Below are positions 1 through 7,945 of a DNA stretch of 64,000 nt, piece after piece (positions within the stretch are counted from its first letter, which is position 1; each line of letters begins with the position of its first letter). Origin of the DNA: Paenibacillus sp. FSL H8-0537. Lineage in GTDB: Bacteria; Bacillota; Bacilli; Paenibacillales; Paenibacillaceae. The translations under genes were made by a program, and so were the position numbers. The stretch spans positions 5,136,001-5,200,000 of the forward strand of contig NZ_CP150290.1 of NCBI RefSeq assembly GCF_038051995.1. The letters run 5' to 3'. The notes beneath the pieces are model-generated. The model saw only the letters and a program-made list of their open reading frames with translations. It made no database searches and had not been told where the DNA came from.

Positions 1-591
1 TACCTGCCGCTTAATGGTGAACAGCTCAATCGCATCAATGTAGTCGGCGGTTTTCAGCGTAACAAATTCCTCTCTCGTGTAGCCGAGCATGGCCGACATA
101 TACGAGTTAATATATACAATTTTGCGATCCTGCCTGACAAAAACGCCGGCTAGCACATTTTGCGTCAGATGGCTGTAAAGCTGCTCCGTCTCCCGAAGCG
201 CCTTCTCGGTATGCTTTCGTTTCGTAATATCCCGCTCAATGGCCACGATTCCGGTTATCTTGCCGCTGCTGTCTCGAACAGCCGACAGGGTAATGCTCAC
301 ATGCAGATGCTTGCCGTTCTTGCATAGCTTTGGATATTCCGCTGCGGCTGCCTTCTTGCCCTCAATCACCTGATCGTATAGCCTGGCAAACTCCTTATAC
401 AGATGAGCTGGACCGACGGGAAGCTTCCTGCCTACCAGCTCCTCCTTCGTCCAGCCGTACATCTGTTCAAAAGCTGGATTGACATCCAGCACGATGCGCT
501 GCAAATCGACAATAACAATACCATCTGTTGTCTCTTCCCAAATGGAGTTCATATAGGTATGATACAAGTCCGCACTTACATAGTCGCTCAT
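1..591 (-). CDS. PAS-domain sensor protein, C-terminus cut by window edge
   Basis: The first 197 residues of a cytoplasmic sensor are visible; the reading frame runs off the left edge. Residues about 10-115 form a PAS domain (DGIVIVDLQR, then NPAFEQMYGW) followed by a PAC-like stretch ending in VAIERDITKRK. A second PAS starts near residue 125 (NVLAGVFVRQDRKIVYIN). No predicted membrane segment is seen in this part. The start is the ATG at 591, with GGAGGG six bases upstream. The output domain lies outside the window, so it could be a histidine kinase, a diguanylate cyclase or a phosphodiesterase. The PAS call is firm and the output is unknown. Confidence 0.8.
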   Translation of the reverse strand, partial: MSDYVSADLYHTYMNSIWEETTDGIVIVDLQRIVLDVNPAFEQMYGWTKEELVGRKLPVGPAHLYKEFARLYDQVIEGKKAAAAEYPKLCKNGKHLHVSITLSAVRDSSGKITGIVAIERDITKRKHTEKALRETEQLYSHLTQNVLAGVFVRQDRKIVYINSYMSAMLGYTREEFVTLKTADYIDAIELFTIKRQV

Positions 592-727
592 CCGAACCCT
601 CCACTTTCAGCCCTATTCCGTCCTCATAATTTGTAAATTCAACATTGGTTGTTAACTTCCCTGCTAGTACATCTAGATTTATTGGAAAATAAATATATTC
701 CTCCCTGTAATACGTTTACTCTTTTAT

Positions 728-758
728 AAAAAATTAGAAAGACGTGATAGGTTTCACG
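728..758 (-). terminator. Weak candidate terminator after the drug exporter
   Basis: Just past the stop of the exporter gene the minus strand can form CGTGA/TCACG around a six-base loop, followed by a T-rich run. The stem is only five pairs, so this is tentative. No gene is seen between here and the PAS protein start. Confidence 0.35.
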
Positions 759-765
759 ACACGTA

Positions 766-2121
766 TTATGCTGCTTGACGTGATGCCTTTCGAGCAGCAC
801 TGCGTGTGTAAAGCAGCGAACTGACGACCGTACACAGGACAATAACGGACATACCCCATAAAATATGATTGAAGGCCTCTGATTTCGCCAGCTGTGCCTG
901 CCATACGATGGCGCTGCCTATCAAAGCGGCAGTCAATGCGCCGCTGAAAAACTGGGCAAGCTGGAACAATCCCATTCCCGCTCCAATTTCCTTTTGCGGC
1001 AGCAGCCTCGACATCTCATTGGATACGCTGCTCGTTAAGGCAGAGAAACTTACACTAAGCAGCATATAGATAATGAGAATCGCCCAATACGAATGCACCG
1101 CGCTAAAAGCTAGGGCGAGCGAGGCGATGAGCAGACCGATCGGCGCCAGACGAATAAAGAAACGATTGCCAAGGCGGTCGATCGTACTGCCAATGTATCT
1201 TGAGGCAACCATCGTCGCCAGCGAGCCTGGGAATACGATCAAGCCGGACTGGGCAGGTGTTAAATGATACACGCCAGCGAGCACCTGCGGAACGAGAAAT
1301 AACGCGGCGAAGTTGTTCATGTATGAGGTAACGCCCAGCATGCCGAGCAGCATGTAAGGCTTATTTCGGAACAGATCCGGCTGAACGAATGGATCGTTAG
1401 CCTTGTGGATTCGCCACCAGAATAAGGCCACGGCGACAACACCAATGATTAAGGCGATCAGGCTTCTGCTGGTCAAGGCGAGCAGGAGTCCCGTCGTTCC
1501 GATCCCGATGAGCAAGGCTCCCGCTACATCGAATGTGCCGCTTTTGCGGCTTTCGGCCGGAATCATTTTGTAGAACATGGGAATGAGCACAATCATAATA
1601 GCCGTAACCGCAAATAAATAATGCCAGCCCAAATATTCGACGATAACACCGCCGATAACCGGCCCCAGTCCAAGCCCAAGCGACGTTGCCGACATAATAA
1701 GCGCCATTGCCCGGCCCCGGCGGTCAGCGGGTATAAACCGTGTAACGAGCACGATGCCAAGCGCGGCAATCGCTCCTGCTCCAGTAGCTTGAATAAGACG
1801 TGCCGCCATAAGCAATATAAAGCTATTGCTGAAAAATCCGATAATCGAAGCCACGCTAAGGGAAGAAAGCGCAATGAGAAACAATAGCTTCATCGGTATA
1901 AAATCGGAAAGCCTGCTGTACGTAATGGAAGCAATCGCGAACATAATGGAATAACCGGTTACGATCCATGAGGTCGCAATCGCTGTGAGGGAAAATTGCT
2001 TCTCCACATCCGGCAGCGCAAGATTAAACATCATTGTATTCATAACAACCAGCGTTAAAGCAAAGCTAAGTATTAAAATGACCAGACCTTCTTTTTTCAG
2101 GCCTGCTTCTCCGTTATTCAT
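766..2121 (-). CDS. MFS drug exporter, 14-helix DHA2 type, Tet(L)/Tet(K)-like
   Basis: A 451-residue integral membrane protein with about 14 hydrophobic segments, which is the size and layout of the DHA2 drug:H+ antiporters. Motif C is clear at residues 149-160 (GLGLGPVIGGVI), and residues 126-141 (VTRFIPADRRGRAMAL) match the loop region of Tet(L)-like pumps. DPFVQPDLFRNKPYML in the middle and KEIGAGMGLFQL late also follow the Tet(L)/Tet(K) pattern. The substrate cannot be read from sequence; resistance to tetracycline is not implied. The start is the ATG at 2121, just after an in-frame TGA, with GAGGAG 12 bases upstream, which is somewhat far. It stands alone, with a possible operator upstream at 2160-2205. 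Confidence 0.88.
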   Translation of the reverse strand: MNNGEAGLKKEGLVILILSFALTLVVMNTMMFNLALPDVEKQFSLTAIATSWIVTGYSIMFAIASITYSRLSDFIPMKLLFLIALSSLSVASIIGFFSNSFILLMAARLIQATGAGAIAALGIVLVTRFIPADRRGRAMALIMSATSLGLGLGPVIGGVIVEYLGWHYLFAVTAIMIVLIPMFYKMIPAESRKSGTFDVAGALLIGIGTTGLLLALTSRSLIALIIGVVAVALFWWRIHKANDPFVQPDLFRNKPYMLLGMLGVTSYMNNFAALFLVPQVLAGVYHLTPAQSGLIVFPGSLATMVASRYIGSTIDRLGNRFFIRLAPIGLLIASLALAFSAVHSYWAILIIYMLLSVSFSALTSSVSNEMSRLLPQKEIGAGMGLFQLAQFFSGALTAALIGSAIVWQAQLAKSEAFNHILWGMSVIVLCTVVSSLLYTRSAARKASRQAA

Positions 2122-2159
2122 GCTGCTTCAAAACTCCTCATCCACTGCTTTATTTTTTA

Positions 2160-2205
2160 AAATATAAGCATGTATATGGTCTACTCTTATATTAGGCTTA
2201 TATTT
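2160..2205. promoter_or_regulatory. Perfect 10-bp inverted repeat upstream of the exporter
   Basis: AAATATAAGC and its exact reverse complement flank 26 bases, about 40-85 bp upstream of the exporter start. A local regulator could bind here, but no regulator gene sits next to it. The rest of the 2122-2429 gap holds only the terminator at 2321-2375. Confidence 0.35.
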
Positions 2206-2320
2206 CTTGGACTGAAACGCGCCGCGCCGCCAGAGGATGGCGACAGCCGTTTCACCTTGTATATAGTAACATTTACGTAGTTGGTCATGCTATTTATTTT
2301 TTGGAAGGCAGGAGGATGGA

Positions 2321-2375
2321 AAAAGAGAAGCAACGACCGGAGCCGAGGATCGCCCTCTGCTTCGGTCGTTGCTTT
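2321..2375 (-). terminator. Intrinsic terminator of leucyl aminopeptidase gene
   Basis: A 16-bp stem with one wobble pair (arms 2328-2343 and 2359-2374) is followed on the minus strand by CTCTTTTTCC. It lies about 55 bases past the pepA stop. Confidence 0.85.
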
Positions 2376-2429
2376 AGTTTAAGCCCATTTACTGCTGTCC
2401 ATCGATACCCGCTTCATCTGCCGCTTTAC

Positions 2430-3947
2430 TTACACCTTAGCGTACATCAGCTCGACGAGCGTACGCACCATAACGCCTGTGCCGCCTTTCGGCTCCAGCA
2501 CCTTCGCCGACTCGCGGAACGACACGCCCGCTATATCGAGATGAACCCAAGGCAGCTCCTCAGCGAATGCGCCAATGAACAATCCGCCGGTAATGGTACC
2601 CGCTTCACGGCCGCCGCTGTTTTTCAAATCGGCCGCTTCACTCCGAATTTGCTTCTTATATTCCGGATAGGCCGGAAGCTGCCATACGCGCTCGCCTGCC
2701 CGCTCAGATGCTTCGCGCACCTGCTGCATGAGCCCATCATGGTTCGTCACCGCTCCCGTCGCTTGTGAGCCGAGCGCCACCGATACCGCTCCTGTCAGCG
2801 TCGCGACATCCACCAGCTTCGTTGCTCCGCGGCGAATGGCCGTCGTGAGCCCGTCGCCAAGCACCAGCCGGCCTTCGGCATCGGTATTCACCACTTCCAC
2901 CGTCAGGCCGTTCATCATCGTAATGACATCGCCCGGTTTAAGCGCGCGATCCGAAGGCATATTTTCCGCCGATGGAATGACCGCAATAATGTTTACTGCC
3001 GGCTTGAGCTCGCCAATCGCCTGCATAGCGCCAAGCACGGCCGCTGCGCCGCCCATATCGGCAATCATTTCCTCCATGCCAGGCGCCCGCTTGAGCGAAA
3101 TGCCGCCAGTATCAAAGGTGATGCCTTTTCCAATTAGGCCCCAAGTTGCCTGATCGCCTGGCGCACCCTTATAATGCAGCACAATCATGCGCGGCGGGTT
3201 GATGCTGCCTTGGCCAACGCCAAGCAAGCCGCCCATGCCCTGCTCGGCTGCCGTCCACTCGTCGATAATCTCAATGTCAAAATCATACTGCCGGGCAAGC
3301 TCCTCAGCATACGCAGCAAGACCTTCCGGCACGAGCTTATTGCCCGCTATATTCGTCAAATCACGGGCGCTGATTACGCCATCGGCACAGGCAACGCCGC
3401 GTGTAATCCCTGCGATCCATTGCTCGCTGAAATCAGAAGCAGCACCTTCCGCTTCAGTCCCCGCGATGGAGAAATACACTTTACCGATTGCATAACGCGT
3501 CTTCGATTCACGTTTCTCTGGCAGGCGGTCATGCACCGCCAGCTTCAGCCCTTCAGTCAGCGCCTGAGCCGCTTGCTGCTGGGAAAGTCCTTCCGCTTTC
3601 ACCGCTGACAGCGGCAGCACCACATGCACCGACTGCGCTTTTATGCGCTTCAATGCTCTTGCCGCAGTTGCTGCTGCTAGACGCAAGCCGTCTGCGCCAG
3701 ATTGCTCCTCATAGCCGACCGCTATTACATGCTCGGCAGCAGGATACAAGCTAAGCGTCTGCATGACATGAGCCTGCTCCGCCTCTCCCTTGAACAGCCC
3801 TTTGGTAAATAGGCTGCGAATAGCCTGATCAATTTGCGGCAGCAGCCATTCGGCTGAAGCATCGCTAAGCTCACGCGCGCTAATGAAACGAACGACTGCA
3901 TCTATTGGTTCAGCACCTGGCGTTCCGTATGTAAATAATGTACTCAT
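2430..3947 (-). CDS. pepA: Leucyl aminopeptidase, M17 family
   Basis: A cytosolic two-metal exopeptidase that removes N-terminal residues, mainly leucine, from peptides. The 505-residue length is normal for the family. The signature NTDAEGRL is at 354-361, and metal and catalytic residues sit in LIGKGITFD (about 271-279, with K274 and D279). Here the usual GITFDSGG reads GITFDTGG, a conservative change. The N-terminal third is the variable macro-like domain that builds the hexamer. The start is the ATG at 3947, with AGGAGAGG in front. It has its own terminator at 2321-2375 and stands downstream of a histidine kinase that ends in a strong terminator, so it is probably monocistronic. Confidence 0.97.
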   Translation of the reverse strand: MSTLFTYGTPGAEPIDAVVRFISARELSDASAEWLLPQIDQAIRSLFTKGLFKGEAEQAHVMQTLSLYPAAEHVIAVGYEEQSGADGLRLAAATAARALKRIKAQSVHVVLPLSAVKAEGLSQQQAAQALTEGLKLAVHDRLPEKRESKTRYAIGKVYFSIAGTEAEGAASDFSEQWIAGITRGVACADGVISARDLTNIAGNKLVPEGLAAYAEELARQYDFDIEIIDEWTAAEQGMGGLLGVGQGSINPPRMIVLHYKGAPGDQATWGLIGKGITFDTGGISLKRAPGMEEMIADMGGAAAVLGAMQAIGELKPAVNIIAVIPSAENMPSDRALKPGDVITMMNGLTVEVVNTDAEGRLVLGDGLTTAIRRGATKLVDVATLTGAVSVALGSQATGAVTNHDGLMQQVREASERAGERVWQLPAYPEYKKQIRSEAADLKNSGGREAGTITGGLFIGAFAEELPWVHLDIAGVSFRESAKVLEPKGGTGVMVRTLVELMYAKV

Positions 3948-3990
3948 GGTTAATCATTCCTCTCCTTTTGGCGCCTCCCGCCATAAAGAT

Positions 3991-4020
3991 GAAAAAAAAT
4001 CGGGGGGCATACCCCCGATT
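3991..4020 (-). terminator. Intrinsic terminator of the histidine kinase gene
   Basis: AATCGGGGG/CCCCCGATT form a perfect stem around a five-base loop (3998-4020), followed on the minus strand by eight T. It lies eight bases past the kinase stop. Confidence 0.92.
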
Positions 4021-4028
4021 TTAATCAT

Positions 4029-5408
4029 TTATTCCGCTAATGGCAAATAAATAATGAATGATGTGCCGCTGCCTACGACGCTTTCGACGCGAATAGAGCC
4101 CCCATGATTGCGGATAATCCGGTAACTGACGGATAAGCCAAGGCCCGTCCCTTCTTCCTTGGTCGTAAAAAAAGGATCAAACAATCGAGTCAGCGTTGCC
4201 TTATCCATGCCTTTCCCGTTATCCTTCATCGTAATCTCCACATAAGAACCATCGGCTCTCGTTGACAGCTCAATAATGCCGATATCATCGCTTTTCCGTT
4301 CCGCTACCGCATCGAGTGAATTTTTCACAATGTTGAGAATGACCTGCTTAATCTGCTTCATGTCGATCGAAGCGACGAGTGCATATTCATCCCCTTCGAG
4401 CTGCAGCTCGATCTGGCAATTGCGCATAAGCGCCTCGCTCTCCGTAAGCAGCGCAACTTCTTTAAGTAGTAAATTAATAGAAAACGCTTTCTTTAATGGA
4501 GCTGACGGCTTGGACGAGTTCAAAAACTCGTAAATAATATCATTGGCACGATCGATTTCGGCTAAAATAATTCGGGCATATTCCTCTTTGCCCATTTGCA
4601 GCAAATACGGGCGCAGCAGCTGGATAAAACCGCGTATCGACGTCAGTGGATTGCGAATTTCATGCGCGATGGCAGCCGCAATTCGGCCAAGCATGGCTAG
4701 CTTGTCATTTTGCAAAGCCGTTTGCTCAATCTGTTTATACTCCGACACATCTTTGACGCTGAATAGAAAATCACCTTCAAGCTGATCGCCGTAGGTGACC
4801 GTTACGAGTAAATGATTGCCATCCCTATCCTGAAACTCATAATTCCGCATGCGCCGAAGCAGCATTTCCTTGTACAGTCGTAAAACCATTTTTCGGGTAT
4901 ACCTGCTTAGCTGCGGATGCCGCAAAATTTCAGGCAAATTGCAGCCCACCAGCGTTTTGCGGGGAATGTCTAGGTGCTTCGCCATTTGCAAATTAATGAA
5001 TGTCAAGATGCCTTCACTGTCAAATAATGCGATGCCGCTGTCCATATGCTGCAGCACATTTTCATACTTATTTTTGACCATTTCAAATGAACGATTGGAA
5101 CGTAGCAGCATTTCCCTCATTTCCGTAAACTTCTGATCATTGGTTTGATTCGCCAGCAAATGAGAACGATAAGCAACCATAAATTCGATTAAAAAAATGA
5201 ACGAACGATTGTACAATTTGACTGCTTCTTCCGAGTCCACATTCGATACTAATGTCTGCATGCAATCCTCATGGATCGCAATGACATCATCAAGTTGAAT
5301 TCCCGTTAACTCTTTGCCTAGCTCTGCTGCTTGATAAAGAGAACTTTCCTTATCACTTCGTATGTATTCGGCAAGTGCCGGGAAATAACGCTTTCGCATC
5401 ATCTGCAT
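4029..5408 (-). CDS. Soluble PAS sensor histidine kinase with RsbU-type N-terminal domain
   Basis: A 459-residue kinase with no membrane segment. Residues 5-90 resemble the N-terminal domain of the phosphatase RsbU, the part that binds RsbT: RYFPALAEYI, SSLYQAAELGK, DVIAIHEDC and FLIEFMVAYRSH line up with B. subtilis RsbU. A PAS domain follows at about 115-225 (VLQHMDSGIALFDSEGILTF). The HisKA H-box is IAHEIRNPLTS with phospho-acceptor H249. The ATPase has the N-box around N363, DNGKG at 396-400, FDPFFTTKEE, and GTGLGLS at 420-426, so it looks active. Layout after the PAS matches the KinA-KinE sporulation kinases, and a consensus 0A box lies upstream at 5500-5510. The start is the ATG at 5408 behind GGGGGAG. 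No response regulator is adjacent, as expected for a phosphorelay kinase. Confidence 0.9.
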   Translation of the reverse strand: MQMMRKRYFPALAEYIRSDKESSLYQAAELGKELTGIQLDDVIAIHEDCMQTLVSNVDSEEAVKLYNRSFIFLIEFMVAYRSHLLANQTNDQKFTEMREMLLRSNRSFEMVKNKYENVLQHMDSGIALFDSEGILTFINLQMAKHLDIPRKTLVGCNLPEILRHPQLSRYTRKMVLRLYKEMLLRRMRNYEFQDRDGNHLLVTVTYGDQLEGDFLFSVKDVSEYKQIEQTALQNDKLAMLGRIAAAIAHEIRNPLTSIRGFIQLLRPYLLQMGKEEYARIILAEIDRANDIIYEFLNSSKPSAPLKKAFSINLLLKEVALLTESEALMRNCQIELQLEGDEYALVASIDMKQIKQVILNIVKNSLDAVAERKSDDIGIIELSTRADGSYVEITMKDNGKGMDKATLTRLFDPFFTTKEEGTGLGLSVSYRIIRNHGGSIRVESVVGSGTSFIIYLPLAE

Positions 5409-5499
5409 CCTCTACTCCCCCCCGGCAGCATCAATGGACAACGCTAATTCAAGCTATACTCATCATAGATTTTGGATGTCCTTCATGTCAATGAGAATA

Positions 5500-5510
5500 T
5501 TTGTCGAAAA
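5500..5510 (+). promoter_or_regulatory. Consensus Spo0A (0A) box upstream of the kinase
   Basis: TTTGTCGAAAA matches the core 0A-box consensus TGTCGAA with correct T- and A-rich flanks. It lies 92 bp upstream of the kinase start and 31 bp past the rsgI stop, so it most likely belongs to the kinase promoter. Confidence 0.6.
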
Positions 5511-5540
5511 ATGGTATTTTTGCAATGATTTGGACGAATC

Positions 5541-6977
5541 CTAAGCAGACCTCTGCCAGCTGTATGTATTTTCCACGTTTGTTCGATAGCTAAAACGTTT
5601 TTGGTCGTCCCAAATGGTCTTCCCTTTATTTTTCCCGCTGTTCTTCTTGCAATTGTCCTTGTCTTTATTTTTACCCGTATCCCTGTCTTTAACGTCTTTA
5701 TGGGTATTGTTTCTGCCATCGTTTTTATTTTTATCGTTGTTTTTATCTTTGTTCTTATCTTTGTCTTTATTCTTAATTTTTTCCTTGTCTTTGTTGTTAT
5801 CCTTATCCTTATCCTTATCCTTATCCTTATCCTTATCCTTATCCTTATCCTTATCCTTATCCTTATCCTTATCCTTATCCTTATCCTTAACTTTGTCTTT
5901 CTCATTATCCTTGCCATGCTGCCCGTTTTTTTCGTTATCCTTTTGTTTCGCTGGCGTCTCCTTGACAGCTGTCCCAGCAGTCGGCTTAGGCTCCGGGGTA
6001 GCTGTCTCTGCGGGCTTCGAAGAAGCCTCAGCGTTCGTCACTGAGCTTACAAGCACAGGCGCATGAGTTGGAGTTGGAGTTGGAGTTGGAGTAGCTGCTG
6101 GCTCAGCAGAAGCGCTATCCACAACCGGTACGGAGGAGGATTGCACCGCATCTTGCTTTGTCTCCGCCTCAAGCAAGCTTCTCAGGCTTTCTTTGGTCGT
6201 TTTATCAGCATGCTTCACAATCGTTTTTACACCGCCAAGCGGCTCGGCTATCATGCTGATGGAATGCTGCTGGAAGTTTTCCAGCTCAAGAGCATAACCT
6301 TCATCCTTGGCCATCAAATAAACCGCCATCTTGCCAGAGGACAAGCCGTATGCCTCCGCCGCATCCCGCAGCTCTACCGGGGCGGACAGCGTCAGAATTT
6401 CTACAGCCGCCTGCATATGCCCTTCCGCGACCATATCTGTCAAAGCCTTATTAAGCTTAGTTGAAAATAACACATCCATCTGCGGATCATCACCGCCAAC
6501 GACTACGCTCGTAACTACAATATCCTGCACCTTATCGTCAAAATAGTGCATGCCGGCAATTTTTTGCATAATAGCCGTTGTAACCAGCGCAAGCGATTTA
6601 TTTTTGTAGGACACTCCGGCGATGACCTGCTTGCCCGCCTCATTGAACGCATGAAGCTCCTGCACCTGCTCACGGCTGTCAATGCCGATTTCAATGCTTG
6701 GATTGATGTCCATACTGAAATAAGCCACTACGGGATGTTTGCCGCTCTGAACATACAGCAGCACAGGCAAAATAAGCAGCACGATAGCCACAGCCACTCC
6801 GGTTCTCCACAGCAGCGCTTTGGGTCTCCTGCGCCTTGCCCTCTCCTCCTGCTGGATCACAATTTCATCGCCAACCTGAACGTTGCGAGGAAGCTCGGTA
6901 TTGATGAATCTGCCATCCGCCGTCAGCACAACTGCCCTATTCTTTTGTATCTGCATTACGACGCCACGGTTCATCAT
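5541..6977 (-). CDS. rsgI: RsgI-type transmembrane anti-sigma factor with Lys-Asp repeat tail
   Basis: A membrane-anchored regulator that holds SigI inactive. Residues 1-45 are the RsgI N-terminal sigma-binding domain (MNRGVVMQIQKNRAVVLTA), then an Arg-rich stretch, one membrane helix at about 58-76, and the extracellular domain starting with DINPSIEIGID. In this family the Asn-Pro bond in that motif (N92-P93) is where the protein cuts itself before regulated proteolysis. After about residue 290 comes a Pro/Thr-rich linker and a tail of about 15 Lys-Asp pairs followed by Lys/Asp/Asn-rich sequence, not a carbohydrate-binding domain. The gene overlaps sigI: ATGATGA holds both possible starts (6977, 6974) and the sigI stop, behind AAGGAGG. 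An upstream in-frame start inside sigI (7061) is unlikely. The pair should be translationally coupled. Confidence 0.93.
   Translation of the reverse strand: MMNRGVVMQIQKNRAVVLTADGRFINTELPRNVQVGDEIVIQQEERARRRRPKALLWRTGVAVAIVLLILPVLLYVQSGKHPVVAYFSMDINPSIEIGIDSREQVQELHAFNEAGKQVIAGVSYKNKSLALVTTAIMQKIAGMHYFDDKVQDIVVTSVVVGGDDPQMDVLFSTKLNKALTDMVAEGHMQAAVEILTLSAPVELRDAAEAYGLSSGKMAVYLMAKDEGYALELENFQQHSISMIAEPLGGVKTIVKHADKTTKESLRSLLEAETKQDAVQSSSVPVVDSASAEPAATPTPTPTPTHAPVLVSSVTNAEASSKPAETATPEPKPTAGTAVKETPAKQKDNEKNGQHGKDNEKDKVKDKDKDKDKDKDKDKDKDKDKDKDKDKDKDNNKDKEKIKNKDKDKNKDKNNDKNKNDGRNNTHKDVKDRDTGKNKDKDNCKKNSGKNKGKTIWDDQKRFSYRTNVENTYSWQRSA
5797..5886 (-). repeat. Hexanucleotide microsatellite, 15 perfect TTATCC units, inside rsgI
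   Basis: Fifteen identical copies of TTATCC (AAGGAT on the coding strand) encode alternating Lys-Asp. Because the unit is six bases, slippage would change the tail two residues at a time without breaking the frame. The long opposite-strand and shifted-frame open readings here are by-products of the repeat. Confidence 0.95.
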
Positions 6978-7831
6978 TCTGCCTCCTTGCTCGCTTCTCG
7001 CTGCCAATCGTCCAGATCCAGGTAATCTTTCAAAAACGGGTACGTTCCCCGTAAAATACATGCAATGGCAATCATATATTTGCGATTGCGTTCAATCGTC
7101 TTACGGGACAAGCCGCTCGCCTCCGTCAATGCTTTGACCGGCAGCTTGCCCGTCAGCTTTAATTGGCCAAACATCGCGTCATCCTCTGCTAATATTGCTG
7201 CTGTACGCATCAGCATTTTGCGTGAATCCGCATGCTTGGGTGAAGCTTCGACCAGCTCGGCGAACGATACGCCGTATTTCAGCAGCTCCTGATTAAATTC
7301 GCCCATCTCCAGCCGGCGCTCATCCGCCGTACTGTTCAGCTCATATGCAGCCATCGCCTGCTTCAGCTCAACAGGGTTGTAAAGCTGCTCCTCATCGTCT
7401 AAACGCTCGAATGTGCTATATGGAACTGAGGATAGATGCCGCTGCTCACGGCGCACATAGTCAATTAGACGGCGTCTGATGACCGTCTCGGCAAAGCCGA
7501 GAAAGGATCTGCCAGACTCCGGCGAAAATTGATTAATGGCCTCGTTAAAGGCGATTAAGGCCACGCTATATTCATCATCCCTGCTCGCATGGACATAACG
7601 TTTGCAGAAGCGGCTTGTCACTTTTGCAATGTATGGCTTATAGCTTGCAATAAACCGCTCCCGCAGCAGCGCGTCTCCTTGCTGAATTTGCAGAACCGTC
7701 TGCTCCGGCGACAGGGATGGCTTTGTTTTCGTATTTTTGAATAATGGTTCCTTCGTGTTCGCTTCTACGGTGTCGGTGGGCACGGTTTTCCGCAAGAAAC
7801 GCTTGAATAATACAAGTAGCAACCGTTCCAC
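6974..7831 (-). CDS. sigI: RNA polymerase sigma factor SigI
   Basis: A 285-residue alternative sigma factor of the SigI group, used in Bacillales for heat or envelope stress and in some clostridia for polysaccharide sensing. Region 2 is clear (RERFIASYKPYIAKVTSRF, then DDEYSVALIAFNEAI and SFLGFAETVIRRRLIDYVR). The late SigI-specific helix-turn-helix reads LTEASGLSRKTIERNRKYMI. The start is taken as GTG at 7831, the first possible start after an in-frame TGA; LLLVLFKRFLRK then aligns with the N-terminus of B. subtilis SigI. The ribosome site (GAGAG) touches the GTG, so expression may be low. rsgI follows with an overlap. A likely SigI-type promoter lies just upstream. Confidence 0.93.
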   Translation of the reverse strand: MERLLLVLFKRFLRKTVPTDTVEANTKEPLFKNTKTKPSLSPEQTVLQIQQGDALLRERFIASYKPYIAKVTSRFCKRYVHASRDDEYSVALIAFNEAINQFSPESGRSFLGFAETVIRRRLIDYVRREQRHLSSVPYSTFERLDDEEQLYNPVELKQAMAAYELNSTADERRLEMGEFNQELLKYGVSFAELVEASPKHADSRKMLMRTAAILAEDDAMFGQLKLTGKLPVKALTEASGLSRKTIERNRKYMIAIACILRGTYPFLKDYLDLDDWQREASKEAE

Positions 7832-7846
7832 CTCTCATTCATAGTT

Positions 7847-7875
7847 TTCGGTCAATCTGTGTTGCTTGAGGGGGT
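7847..7875 (-). promoter_or_regulatory. Candidate SigI-dependent promoter of sigI-rsgI
   Basis: On the minus strand ACCCCC (7870-7875) and CGAA (7847-7850) are 19 bases apart, directly in front of sigI. These are the -35 and -10 cores reported for sigma-I promoters, so autoregulation is likely. The spacing is on the long side. Confidence 0.45.
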
Positions 7876-7900
7876 AGGCCCCGAAATTTATGAGAAAAAT

Positions 7901-7922
7901 GAAAAAGCCCCCAAACGGAGGC
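7901..7922 (-). terminator. Intrinsic terminator after the CxxC protein gene
   Basis: GCCTCC/GGGGGC stem (7907-7922) with a four-base loop and a TTTTTC tail on the minus strand, 24 bases past the stop at 7946. Confidence 0.7.
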
Positions 7923-7945
7923 CACATTTCATAAAATGATTCATT

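Noticed and set aside
5483..5917. Open frame of Ile-Arg repeats on the minus strand
   Set aside because: It is a shifted reading of the TTATCC microsatellite inside rsgI.
5601..6066. Two hydrophobic plus-strand open frames (Leu/Ile/Val and Ser/Leu repeats)
   Set aside because: They are antisense readings of the Lys/Asp-rich rsgI tail; no ribosome site or other support.
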